Part shown: piece by piece, positions 27,726-35,664 of the stretch
Numbering within the stretch: position 1 is the first letter of the stretch
Layout: the number at the start of each line of letters is the position of its first letter
Assembly: GCA_018662365.1 (NCBI GenBank)
Contig: JABJGH010000052.1
Coordinates: 1 to 54,696, forward strand
Length of the DNA: 54,696 nt
Reading direction: 5' to 3'
Source: Chloroflexota bacterium
GTDB taxonomy: Bacteria > Chloroflexota > Anaerolineae > Anaerolineales > UBA11579
Notes under the pieces: model-generated
What the model was told of the DNA's origin: nothing
What the model saw: the letters and a program-made list of their open reading frames with translations, nothing else
Databases searched by the model: none
Position numbers and translations under genes: made by a program

Positions 27726-29690
27726 ATGCCCATTGTTCCTCTTCCCTTTTCCAGAGAAGAAATTGACACCAGTATCGTAGATAGGTTTGAAAAAATCGTT
27801 TCCACCTATCCAAAAAGCTTAGCCATTAAAACGGCTAGGGATAAGTTTACCTTTCTAGACCTAAATCAAAGGGTAAATCAATTGGCATTTAAGATTTTAG
27901 AGTTGGGAGAAAAAGCAGATAATACGGTTGCAATATTTCTGAGCCATAATGAGTTTCCGATCATTGCAATGATGAGCATACTTAAGGCGGGAAAGGCATT
28001 TGTGCCCTTAAATTCGAGTTCGCCAGATGAACGAATAAAAAAGATACTTCGTTCATCCAGGAGTGAAATGGTGATTACGGACAATCGATTTATAAAAAGA
28101 TTGTCGAAACTTGGATTAAAAAATGGAAAGAAGATAATCAATATGGATCTTCTTTCGGATGAACTTCCAGATAACAATCCTGGAATCCAAACAAATCCTG
28201 AAGACCTAGTTGCAATTATATACACTTCTGGATCCACAGGGGTTCCTAAAGGTGTGATGCATGTTCAAAAAACGATAATGCATAACACTTGGGTACAAAC
28301 CGACTCATTAAAAATAGACCCCAATGATCGGCATACATTGATTCCTCATCTTTCTTATGTGGCTGGCTCTACGGATATTCTGCGGACATTGCTAAACGGA
28401 GCTAGTCTCTTCCCGATAGATTTCTTGGACGTTGGGTTGAATGGTATTGGTAGAACGATTCAAAACGAAAAAATTACGATTTACCATTCTGTGCCTACAA
28501 TATTTAGAAGGTTGATTGAAGAAGAGGCGGGGGGACAAGATTATTCTTCAGTGAGGATCATTCATTTAGGTGGTGAGCCAGTTTATGCGGGTGATGTGCG
28601 ATTGATTCGAAAATATTTTTCAAAAGACTGTATCTTGTTAAATAATTTAGGATCTACTGAAGTGCCGACCTATCGAAGGCATATCGTTTCCCAGGAGACG
28701 AAGGTTGAGCAGGGGAATTTACCGGTGGGTAATCCGGTATCAGATAAAAAAGTGACAATTGTGGGGGGGAATGGTGAAGAACTGAAACCGGGTGAGGTGG
28801 GGGAAATTGTTATTGAGAGTAAGTACATGTCCTGGGGATATTTCAATGACCCAGAGCGAAGTAGCAAATCATACCGTCCACTCCCGACAGCGAATCTCGC
28901 AGGACGATTTTTTTCAGGAGATATCGGGATGATCGATGAGCAGGGGGTAATGAAATTTTTAGGAAGAAAAGATTATCAAGTTAAAATTTTTGGCAACCGG
29001 GTTGAACTGGGGGAAGTTGAAGCAAACATGCTTTCAATAGATGGTGTACATCAGGCTGTAGCTTTGGTCAAACAGATTGCTGGTGAATATATCTTGATGG
29101 GCTATATTGTGCCTTCGAAAGGCAAGATATTAACTATTGAAGAAATTCGACAAGAAATGTTGAAAAAATTGCCAAGTTTTATGGTTCCCAAACAATTTTT
29201 GATCATGGAATCTTTTCCATATACACAAACAAATAAAATCGATAGAGAAAGTTTTCCAAGTCCGACACCTAGCAAAGCCCTTGAAATTCATGAAAGCGAA
29301 TTGCCTAGAAATCAAATGGAAGAAAAACTGACCCAAATATGGCAGGAGACCTTAGGGATTCCTCAGATTGGCATTCGGGCCAACTTTTTTGAACTGGGCG
29401 GGGATTCATTGACCGCTGTGAAATTATTTCTCTCAATTGAAGATTCATTTGGGGTAAAGATGCCGATCTCGATTTTATTAGAAGCGGGAGATATCGAAAA
29501 ACAAGCAATGATCCTGAACAATACGGACAGGGTAATTGATTGGTCTCCCATTATTTCTGTGCAAGCCTTAGGGGATAAGCCTCCCCTGTTTTGTTTATTC
29601 GGTGAGGAGGCAACCCGCTTACTTTTAGGCAATTTTCAGAATATTTTGGGGAGGATCAACCGGTATTCTTTTTACAATCGAGAGGGTTAA
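27726..29690 (+). CDS. NRPS-like adenylation-carrier protein, 5' part of a frameshifted gene
   Basis: 654 aa as read. Adenylation domain residues about 10-500 with core motifs YTSGSTGVPKGVMH (A3), NNLGSTEVPTYR (A5), GRFFSGDIG (A7) and GRKDYQVKIFGNRVELGEVE (A8). Carrier domain at about 525-600 with FFELGGDSLTAVK, whose Ser carries phosphopantetheine. The start of a thioesterase (PPLFCLFGEEATRLL) follows and the frame then stops at 29688. No condensation domain is present, so it probably activates one amino or aryl acid and releases it by thioesterase. The frame resumes as the next entry. Confidence 0.9.
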   Translation: MPIVPLPFSREEIDTSIVDRFEKIVSTYPKSLAIKTARDKFTFLDLNQRVNQLAFKILELGEKADNTVAIFLSHNEFPIIAMMSILKAGKAFVPLNSSSPDERIKKILRSSRSEMVITDNRFIKRLSKLGLKNGKKIINMDLLSDELPDNNPGIQTNPEDLVAIIYTSGSTGVPKGVMHVQKTIMHNTWVQTDSLKIDPNDRHTLIPHLSYVAGSTDILRTLLNGASLFPIDFLDVGLNGIGRTIQNEKITIYHSVPTIFRRLIEEEAGGQDYSSVRIIHLGGEPVYAGDVRLIRKYFSKDCILLNNLGSTEVPTYRRHIVSQETKVEQGNLPVGNPVSDKKVTIVGGNGEELKPGEVGEIVIESKYMSWGYFNDPERSSKSYRPLPTANLAGRFFSGDIGMIDEQGVMKFLGRKDYQVKIFGNRVELGEVEANMLSIDGVHQAVALVKQIAGEYILMGYIVPSKGKILTIEEIRQEMLKKLPSFMVPKQFLIMESFPYTQTNKIDRESFPSPTPSKALEIHESELPRNQMEEKLTQIWQETLGIPQIGIRANFFELGGDSLTAVKLFLSIEDSFGVKMPISILLEAGDIEKQAMILNNTDRVIDWSPIISVQALGDKPPLFCLFGEEATRLLLGNFQNILGRINRYSFYNREG

Positions 29691-30364
29691 ATGGGAAAGA
29701 AACCCCCATGAAACGGGTTGAAGAGATTGCCACAGATTTTATTAGAGAAATTAAAAAGATTTGGCCAGAAGGACCTTATCGATTTTGTGGTGCCTCGTTT
29801 GGGGGAATGGTTGGGTTAGAAATTGCCCAGCAACTTAAGGCCAACCATGAGGTAGTCGATTTGCTCGTCTTATTTGACACTTATGGGCCGGGTTATCCGA
29901 AATTTGAAAATGGAATTGGGAAATATAAAAAAGAAATGAATAAGTTTGGATATTATGTAAATAAGCATCTATCTAGTTTTCGAAATGCAGATGCTCAGGG
30001 GAGGAAAAACTATTTGAGATATTATCGTGATTTTGTACCTGAATATTTTAGAATAAAGAAGAGCGCATTGGGTGAAAAAATTGAGAATTGGAAATCTCAA
30101 CGAGAAATCCCAAAGGAGATCAAAGAAGTTATCCGATCCAATATAGAAGCTTCAGAGAAATATCAACCTAGATCCTATGATGGAAAAGTAGTGCTCTTTA
30201 GGGTTAGCAATCAGCCCCCGGGGGCAATCACAGATGAGCAATTGGGTTGGGGTAGCGTGGATATCAGTGAGCTAGAGATACATGAAGTTGATGCCCACCA
30301 CGGTAGTATATTATTTGAACCCAGCGTTAAGAAGGTTGTTGAAAAAATACAACAGTATTTGTAA
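29681..30364 (+). pseudogene. Thioesterase 3' part of the frameshifted NRPS-like gene
   Basis: Reading in the other frame from 29681 (LNGKETPMKRVEEIA) gives the expected continuation: CGASFGGMVGLEIA with the nucleophile Ser, LLVLFDTYGP with the Asp, and the catalytic His in DAHHGSILFEP near the end. The first part ends ...REG at 29687 and the natural continuation is LNGKETP, so one base is missing near the G-run at 29681-29686. An ATG at 29708 could start a free-standing fragment but would lose the thioesterase N-terminus. It is either an assembly error, a recent mutation, or a -1 shift. Confidence 0.8.
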
Positions 30365-30371
30365 TTAATAT

Positions 30372-30406
30372 AAAAATCCCTAGGCAATCGTTGCTTAGGG
30401 ATTTTT
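30372..30406. terminator. Bidirectional hairpin terminator
   Basis: AAAAATCCCTA...GCAA, loop TCG, TTGC...TAGGGATTTTT. It lies between the converging NRPS-like gene and dnaA, with T-runs on both strands. Confidence 0.85.
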
Positions 30407-30426
30407 GGTTTTAATAAATATATATT

Positions 30427-31782
30427 TTATGAACTTAGAGCCTGCCCATATAATCGGTCTCTAATATCCACGACCTGACTACGTAAGCGGTCATCATGTT
30501 CAATCAGTCCAGCAATTTTTTTACAGCCATGCATAATGGTGGTGTGGTCTCTTCCGCCTAAGACTTGACCAATTTGCGGTAGGGATATATGGGCTTCTTC
30601 TCTAAGTAAGTACATTGCAATCTGCCGGGGAAGTGCCACTTGTCTGGATCGATTTCGATCCATGATCTGATCGATGGAAATATTGAAGGTTTTCGCAACC
30701 ATGTTTACAATTTGATCAGGCTCTAAATTTCGCCTTTTTGGCATCATATCAGCCAAGGCAGAGTCTATAAGTTCGGCAGTGAGTGGGATTCCCCTCAAAT
30801 CTGCATAAGCCATAATTCTATTTAACGCCCCTTCTAATTCTCGAATATTTGACTGCATGCGTTGGGCAATGGCCTCCAAAATTGCATTGGGAACTTTTCG
30901 TCCTTGACGTTCCGCTTTAGATTGAAGAATGGCTAACCGGGTTTCAATATCTGGGGCTTGTATATCGGCGATCAACCCCCATTCGAATCTTGAGCGGAGG
31001 CGATTTTCGAGGGTGCTAATTGCTTTCGGAGATCGGTCTGAGGAAAGCACAATCTGTTTGTTTTGCCCATGCAAGGTATTGAAGGTATGGAAAAACTCTT
31101 CTTGAGTGGATTCTTTTCCAGCGATAAATTGAATATCATCGATCAACAAAACATCTAACCGACGATATTTTTCTCGAAATGCTTGGGTTTTGTGAGAGCG
31201 AATAGCAGTGATAAGATCGTTAGTGAATTCTTCTGAGGAAACATAAAGGACAGAGAGCCCCCCCTGATTGCAAGCGTTTCCAATGGCATGTAATAGGTGG
31301 GTTTTCCCTAATCCTACTCCACCATAAAGAAATAAAGGGTTGTATGATTTGGATGGATTCTCTGCAACTGATACTGATGCCGCATGGGCTAATCTATTGC
31401 TAGATCCCACAACAAAGTTTTCAAAAGAATAGCGAGGATTGAGGCTATTGGAATTTGGGTTAAAGATAACGGGCTTTTCTTCAACAGGTAAAACTGGCAG
31501 GTCTTCGGATTCAGTTTCAATATTTTGGGTATTTTCTTGTTGTACGATAAATTGAATTTCAATGGATCGATTCATGATCCCAGTAAGAATTCTCACAACG
31601 GTGGAGGTTAAGCGACTTTCTAGCCAATCACGTGCATAGGCATTTTGTACGCCAACAATAAAGATGCCTTCTTCAAAGGAAATGAAATTGGTGTCTTTGG
31701 CCCATGTATCAAATGTTGCTTTAGCCATTTCCATTTGAAGTTGACCAAGAACTGCCTGCCAGGCTTGGTTCGCGCTCATCAT
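30427..31782 (-). CDS. dnaA: Chromosomal replication initiator DnaA
   Basis: 451 aa. Domain I (residues 1-80, AWQAVLGQLQMEMAKATFDTW), linker, AAA+ domain III with Walker A GGVGLGKTHLLHAIGN, Walker B VLLIDDIQF and sensor II region MQSNIRELEGALNR, and domain IV with the DNA-binding signature DHTTIMHGCKKI. I chose ATG 31782 (MMSANQAW), or ATG 31779 just after it, because GGAGGAGGAG at 31786-31795 is the SD; the frame's 26 upstream codons are 5' UTR. dnaN is not next to it, so this is not the common dnaA-dnaN order. Confidence 0.96.
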   Translation of the reverse strand: MMSANQAWQAVLGQLQMEMAKATFDTWAKDTNFISFEEGIFIVGVQNAYARDWLESRLTSTVVRILTGIMNRSIEIQFIVQQENTQNIETESEDLPVLPVEEKPVIFNPNSNSLNPRYSFENFVVGSSNRLAHAASVSVAENPSKSYNPLFLYGGVGLGKTHLLHAIGNACNQGGLSVLYVSSEEFTNDLITAIRSHKTQAFREKYRRLDVLLIDDIQFIAGKESTQEEFFHTFNTLHGQNKQIVLSSDRSPKAISTLENRLRSRFEWGLIADIQAPDIETRLAILQSKAERQGRKVPNAILEAIAQRMQSNIRELEGALNRIMAYADLRGIPLTAELIDSALADMMPKRRNLEPDQIVNMVAKTFNISIDQIMDRNRSRQVALPRQIAMYLLREEAHISLPQIGQVLGGRDHTTIMHGCKKIAGLIEHDDRLRSQVVDIRDRLYGQALSS

Positions 31783-31981
31783 GTACTCCTCCTCCGGAGT
31801 GTGTAAAAGTGAAATAGCAAAAATAAATACTGCTGCAATGCGCGTAATAGCTTGCCCCATACCGCAAAACCTGGTTGGAAATTTTCTTGGGATTATGCTA
31901 CTTGCTGGCTTAACTATTTTGGAAAATGTTAAGTCCTGTAAAATTGTGGTAACAAAAAGAATTTGTTGATTTCAGGTTTTC

Positions 31982-32010
31982 ATTGTAGCAGATGCTCGAG
32001 TTGTGTACAA
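31982..32010 (-). promoter_or_regulatory. Probable dnaA promoter with DnaA-box-like -35
   Basis: On the minus strand TTGTAC (32010..32005), a 17-bp spacer and TACAAT (31987..31982). The -35 lies inside TTGTACACA (32010..32002), one mismatch from the relaxed DnaA box, so autoregulation is possible. Confidence 0.5.
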
Positions 32011-32073
32011 TACTAAATGCCTACGCCAACCTAAATAAATTCCTTTTTTTAAGTTTCGGAATTGTTAAAGGGT

Positions 32074-32101
32074 TTGACGCGCGTGAAATATTTTTTAATA
32101 T
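32074..32101 (+). promoter_or_regulatory. Possible promoter toward the GNAT gene
   Basis: TTGACG (32074-32079), 16-bp spacer and TAATAT (32096-32101). The transcript would have a 5' leader of about 330 nt that includes both palindromes below. Confidence 0.35.
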
Positions 32102-32151
32102 TTTTATTAGATTTTTTGTTCCCAATAGAAGTCGCCGGTTAAAATTCCTCT

Positions 32152-32167
32152 CCCCCATATATGGGGG
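32152..32167. repeat. 16-bp perfect palindrome
   Basis: CCCCCATATATGGGGG, perfectly self-complementary, in the gap between dnaA and the GNAT gene. It may be an operator or the stem of a leader hairpin. Confidence 0.6.
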
Positions 32168-32208
32168 GTAGATAGCAAATTAGGTATTTTTGTCCATGGG
32201 CAGGGGGT

Positions 32209-32232
32209 GAACCTTAAATATATTTAAGGTTC
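32209..32232. repeat. 24-bp perfect palindrome
   Basis: GAACCTTAAATA followed immediately by its exact reverse complement. A T-rich stretch follows at about 32240-32255, so it could be a factor-independent terminator of a short leader, or a protein operator. Confidence 0.6.
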
Positions 32233-32434
32233 GTTTCCTTGATGTTTTTTTTAATTGAGGTTCCAAAAAAAACATTTCATTTATTGATTCATCTGATGAT
32301 TGGGCTGTTTTTATGAATCAGGGGAACATGAAAAATTTATATGGCGACAAACCCATTTTTATTTTAGGTGTCATAGGCAAAGAATGGTTATAATTTGGAA
32401 TAAATTAGATGAAATGGCTTGGTCTGGAGATGAA

Positions 32435-32986
32435 ATGAGCAAAAAATCTTCGTTATCGGGGGAAGAGCTATATTTAGACAGCATAGAGGAACAAGATTCT
32501 GAAATTTTGTTGTCTTGGTTACAAAACGAAAACACCTTGAGGCTGCTAAACTCTGTTCCTGCATCTCCTTGGACAGTGGAAACTATTGGTGAATGGATCA
32601 AAAGGGTAAATGGCTCAAAGAATGATTGTTTGTTTGGGATACGGGCAATGCCTGATGGGGAAATGATCGGTTATTTAGAAATCGATGGCATTCGTTGGGA
32701 GGATCATACTTGTGGGATGTCTTACCTAATTGGCGATGAGGGGTTAAGGGGAATGGGGTTGGGTTATCAAGCTGTAAAAATTGGATTAGATTATGCATTT
32801 TTTGAGTTAGATATGTATCGAGTTCAGATCACAATATTTGAAAATAATCCTGTTTCTATAAAACTGGCCCAAAAATTAAACTTTGTTAAAGAGGGAACAT
32901 TTAGAGAACATATCGCACGAGATGGTCGAAGGTATGATATGTATTTATATGGATTGTTAAGGAAGGAGTGGAAAAGCGAAAAATAA
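32435..32986 (+). CDS. GNAT acetyltransferase, RimJ/RimL type
   Basis: 183 aa. GNAT pattern: LYLDSIEEQDSEILLSWLQ at the start, acetyl-CoA loop GDEGLRGMGLGYQAVK (about 105-120), then NPVSIKLAQKLNFVKEGTFREHI, the typical RimJ/RimL ending. Likely acetylates a protein N-terminus or small amine. I chose ATG 32435 with GGAGA at 32426-32430; upstream codons in the same frame look unlike protein. Confidence 0.85.
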   Translation: MSKKSSLSGEELYLDSIEEQDSEILLSWLQNENTLRLLNSVPASPWTVETIGEWIKRVNGSKNDCLFGIRAMPDGEMIGYLEIDGIRWEDHTCGMSYLIGDEGLRGMGLGYQAVKIGLDYAFFELDMYRVQITIFENNPVSIKLAQKLNFVKEGTFREHIARDGRRYDMYLYGLLRKEWKSEK

Positions 32987-33166
32987 AAATATTATTGGTA
33001 AGGGTTGCGATGTAACAAGTCGAGAGGAATTTCCTGTTTAGGAAATGACAGGCAAAGTTTGATTATAGGTTTATATAAAGGAATGCTAATATTCCCGATT
33101 CTATATGTAATTGTTTTATGACTGATATTTGATAATGGATAACCATTCTGTCTCCATAGAGGGATC

Positions 33167-33562
33167 ATGACTGACTTAAAAACTGTACCAAAAGCTTTAA
33201 GAAACTGGTTCGTTGTTCATGCAGTAGTTGATTTGCTATTTGGGATTCCACTGATGCTCATGCCAGTTTTTACTTTAGAACTATTTGGATGGCAAACAAT
33301 GGATGTGATCAGCGCAAGGGTGGTGGCGGCTGCCCTATTTGGTATTGGGATAGAATCTTATATTGGTCGAAATGCAGGCAGGGAGGTATTTCTAGGGATG
33401 TTAAATTTGAAGATCATTTGGTCGCTGGCCGTTATTTTGGGGGTGAGTTGGTCATTGTTGAATAATGCCCAGGGGGCACCGATGATGGGATGGGTACTAG
33501 TTGGTGTTTTCTTGGCTTTTAATTTTCTGTGGATTTATTGGCGAATTAAATTAAAATCGTGA
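33167..33562 (+). CDS. Small four-helix membrane protein
   Basis: 131 aa with four hydrophobic segments (about residues 14-34, 45-65, 75-95 and 103-125), no charged catalytic motif. LKTVPKALRNWFVVHAVVDLLFGIPLML at the N-terminus resembles small conserved inner-membrane proteins of unknown role. GAGGG precedes the ATG. Confidence 0.7.
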   Translation: MTDLKTVPKALRNWFVVHAVVDLLFGIPLMLMPVFTLELFGWQTMDVISARVVAAALFGIGIESYIGRNAGREVFLGMLNLKIIWSLAVILGVSWSLLNNAQGAPMMGWVLVGVFLAFNFLWIYWRIKLKS

Positions 33563-33632
33563 TTATTCCTCTTTATTTCTAAGGGAAATGGGGTATAAAG
33601 AGGCCAAGGATAAATAAAAATTGGAGAGCAAA

Positions 33633-34898
33633 ATGACATTGGAAATTAATAAGATCAGGGATAAATTTCCCGCACTTAATGACGAGATAATCTATTTTGA
33701 TAACCCGGCGGGCACCCAGGTAGTTAGAAATGCGGTTGATCGTATGACTACCTATATGATCGAAACGAATGCCAACCATGAGGGGGTTTTTGCGAGCAGC
33801 CGAGCCTCAGATGCGGTGATTGATGATGCAAGATTGGCGATGTCCGAATTTTTGAATGCAAACAGCCCGAATGAAATTGTTTATGGTCCAAATATGACCA
33901 GCTTAACTTTCCATCTTAGTCGTTCACTGGCTCATCTGTTCAACCCGGGGGATACGATTGTGGTGACTCGCCTGGATCATGATGCAAATATTTCTCCTTG
34001 GGTTTTGATCGCTGAAGATGGGGGATTAAATATCGAGTGGGTCGATTTTAATATCGAAGATGGCACACTAGATATGGACTCATTTTCCTTAGCTTTGGAG
34101 AAAAGCCCCAAGTTGGTTGCGGTTGGTTATGCGTCTAATGCATTGGGAACGATCAATCCGGTAAAGAAAATTATTGAGATGGCGAAATCCGTAGGAGCCC
34201 TGACCTTCATTGACGCTGTTCAGTATGCACCGCATGGACTGATTGATGTGCAGGATCTTGATTGTGATTTTTTGGTTTGCTCGGCGTATAAATTTTATGG
34301 TCCACATTTGGGGATCTTATTTGGGAAATTTGATTTATTGGATGAACTAAAAGCTTATAAGGTTCGACCTTCTTCCAATAAGCCCCCTGAAAAATGGCAG
34401 ACGGGGACCGCAAACTTTGAAGGGATTTGTTCTACCCATGGTGCGTTAGAGCATTTTGCTTGGGTTGGAGATACATTTGGACAGGATTATAAGGATAGTT
34501 TCTCTGACAAATTGAGTGAGAGGGGAATGAGTTATCGACAAGGGATGGCGTCAATTCGAGCTTATGAATACGAACTCAGCAGGAGAATGATCGATACTTT
34601 GAACTCTATCCCTGGGATAAAGTTGTATGGGATAAATGATATTCGCAGAATTGAGGAGCGAGTGCCTACTTTTGCAATCAATTTGGCAGGCATGCACCCT
34701 AAAAAACTGGCGGAGGAGCTAGATAAACACAATATTTATGTCTGGGATGGCAATTATTATGCGCTGGCTGTTACTGAACATTTGGGGGTGGAAGACAGTG
34801 GGGGGATGGTGCGAATTGGTCCTGCTCATTACAATACGGTGGATGAAATCGATCGATTTGGTCGAGTATTAGAAAAGATCAAAAATAACCACAAATAG
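33633..34898 (+). CDS. Cysteine-desulfurase-like class V aminotransferase
   Basis: 421 aa, PLP enzyme of the NifS/SufS superfamily. Visible are YFDNPAGTQVV at the start, TRLDHDANISPW, FIDAVQYAPHGLIDV with the cofactor Asp, and CSAYKFYGPHLGILFG with the Schiff-base Lys. Where true desulfurases carry the catalytic loop cysteine, this protein reads VWDGNYYALAVTEHLG with no cysteine. It is therefore closer to the uncharacterised desulfurase-like subfamily. Start ATG 33633 with GGAGAG at 33623-33628, not the TTG at 33621, which lies inside the SD. Confidence 0.9.
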   Translation: MTLEINKIRDKFPALNDEIIYFDNPAGTQVVRNAVDRMTTYMIETNANHEGVFASSRASDAVIDDARLAMSEFLNANSPNEIVYGPNMTSLTFHLSRSLAHLFNPGDTIVVTRLDHDANISPWVLIAEDGGLNIEWVDFNIEDGTLDMDSFSLALEKSPKLVAVGYASNALGTINPVKKIIEMAKSVGALTFIDAVQYAPHGLIDVQDLDCDFLVCSAYKFYGPHLGILFGKFDLLDELKAYKVRPSSNKPPEKWQTGTANFEGICSTHGALEHFAWVGDTFGQDYKDSFSDKLSERGMSYRQGMASIRAYEYELSRRMIDTLNSIPGIKLYGINDIRRIEERVPTFAINLAGMHPKKLAEELDKHNIYVWDGNYYALAVTEHLGVEDSGGMVRIGPAHYNTVDEIDRFGRVLEKIKNNHK

Positions 34899-34924
34899 AA
34901 ACATTTGAAATATATAGCGTGATG

Positions 34925-34971
34925 AATCGCCTGCGAATACTTATTGACAATAATTTCGCAGGTGATTTTCG
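34925..34971 (+). terminator. Hairpin terminator after the aminotransferase
   Basis: AATCGCCTGCGAA (34925-34937) pairs with TTCGCAGGTGATT (34955-34967), 13 bp with one G-T pair, followed by T-rich sequence. Confidence 0.75.
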
Positions 34972-35009
34972 TGTTTTAATTTTTGGGGTTATTGGGGATT
35001 TTTTTATTT

Positions 35010-35052
35010 AAAAGATAAACGCTAAGGTGAGGGGGGCACCCTAGCGCTCATC
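35010..35052 (-). ncRNA. Putative small RNA 2, C-rich-loop hairpin
   Basis: Predicted about 43 nt, starting GAUGAGCG at 35052, seven bases after the -10. A 12-bp stem (arms 35037-35048 and 35018-35029) contains two G-U pairs, with loop CCCCCCU at 35030-35036. The tail is UUUAUCUUUU. Copy 1 lies 126 bp upstream with the same architecture. No ORF fits inside, and no same-strand gene follows, so this is not an attenuator. Confidence 0.6.
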
Positions 35053-35058
35053 AACCTA

Positions 35059-35087
35059 AATATAACAAACTGCATTAATAAAGTCAA
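35059..35087 (-). promoter_or_regulatory. Promoter of small RNA 2
   Basis: TTGACT (35087..35082), 17-bp spacer and TATATT (35064..35059) on the minus strand. Confidence 0.65.
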
Positions 35088-35134
35088 TATTTGAACATAA
35101 GAATTATATTAATTCGCGGAGTGGGGCTGAAATT

Positions 35135-35178
35135 AAAAAGATAAACGCCAAAGTGAGGGGGGCACTCTGACGTTCATC
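35135..35178 (-). ncRNA. Putative small RNA 1, C-rich-loop hairpin
   Basis: Predicted 44 nt, starting GAUGAACG at 35178, seven bases after a perfect TATAAT. Stem of 12 bp (arms 35063+100=35163-35174 and 35144-35155) with two G-U pairs, loop CCCCCCU at 35156-35162, tail UUUAUCUUUUU. Against copy 2 the stem shows two compensatory double changes (C-G to U-A, A-U to G-C) and two wobble-preserving single changes, none disruptive. All mismatches on the plus strand become G-U on the minus strand, which fixes the transcribed strand. Confidence 0.65.
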
Positions 35179-35184
35179 CGCAGA

Positions 35185-35212
35185 ATTATACTACTTGTCT
35201 AACAATTGTCAA
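35185..35212 (-). promoter_or_regulatory. Consensus promoter of small RNA 1
   Basis: TTGACA (35212..35207), 16-bp spacer and TATAAT (35190..35185) on the minus strand, both boxes perfect. Confidence 0.8.
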
Positions 35213-35258
35213 GGGGTAGAAATAAACCTTTTTTCTAATGATAAATTAAATTTTTAGC

Positions 35259-35294
35259 AGATGATTTGAGGTCTTATTCTGCCTCGAATCATCT
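35259..35294. repeat. 13-bp inverted repeat
   Basis: AGATGATTTGAGG (35259-35271) and CCTCGAATCATCT (35282-35294) with a 10-base loop; one G-T pair. It has no following T-tract. It may be a weak terminator for the decayed gene at 35350-35484 on the minus strand. Confidence 0.55.
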
Positions 35295-35349
35295 ATTTGT
35301 GAGTTCAAAACTGCCTAATAGTGAGAAACAAGTTTCACCTTCAGCAGCT

Positions 35350-35484
35350 TCACAACGGAGCGGGTGTCTCACCTCCCCCTAGTTCTTTCATCATGCTATC
35401 ACAGGGCCAGTAGCCTTCCATGTCTAGGGTGCCTTTTTCGTTGATCCATTGATAGACAGGTCCTTGGCAGATAGCGCAATAATG
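35350..35484 (-). pseudogene. C-terminal remnant of a small zinc-ribbon-like protein
   Basis: An open frame of 44 codons reads HYCAICQGPVYQW, then GTLDMEGYWPCDSMMKELGG and ends PAPL. The CxxC pair and later Cys suggest a metal-ribbon. A stop codon directly precedes it and there is no start codon before the internal ATG, so it is probably the tail of a broken gene. An overlapping 33-codon ATG frame (MNCFSPSCFF) starts upstream in another frame, compatible with a frameshift. Confidence 0.35.
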
Positions 35485-35664
35485 CTAATCGGGGAGTCAA
35501 AAAAGCAAGAAGGAGAAAAACAATTCATAAGTGGTTATTGTTAAGGCGAGTTTGTTGGGATCAAATGCAAATCATGAAAATATAGGAGAAAAATATTCTA
35601 ACTTTTCCTAATAAAAGAAAATCATTTTCATGAAGAGAGGGGGAATAATATTCAGTTAAAAGAT
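35485..35664. other. Gene-free stretch beside the ATPase gene
   Basis: Apart from the frame noted for the zinc-ribbon remnant, I see no gene, strong hairpin or clear promoter here. AT-rich. Confidence 0.5.

Noticed and set aside
31783..31860. 26 extra N-terminal codons on dnaA
   Set aside because: The strong GGAGGAGGAG sits inside them, and DnaA homologues begin at the later ATG.
32313..32393. A 26-codon ATG frame in the GNAT leader
   Set aside because: No convincing SD or family; too short to call without conservation data.
31861..32434. A classical oriC next to dnaA
   Set aside because: The region is AT-rich with palindromes but has no exact TTATCCACA box; the exact boxes lie at 11.3 kb.
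35010..35180. The two similar hairpins as a CRISPR or REP-type repeat
   Set aside because: Only two copies, each with its own promoter and start at a fixed distance; no spacers or cas genes.
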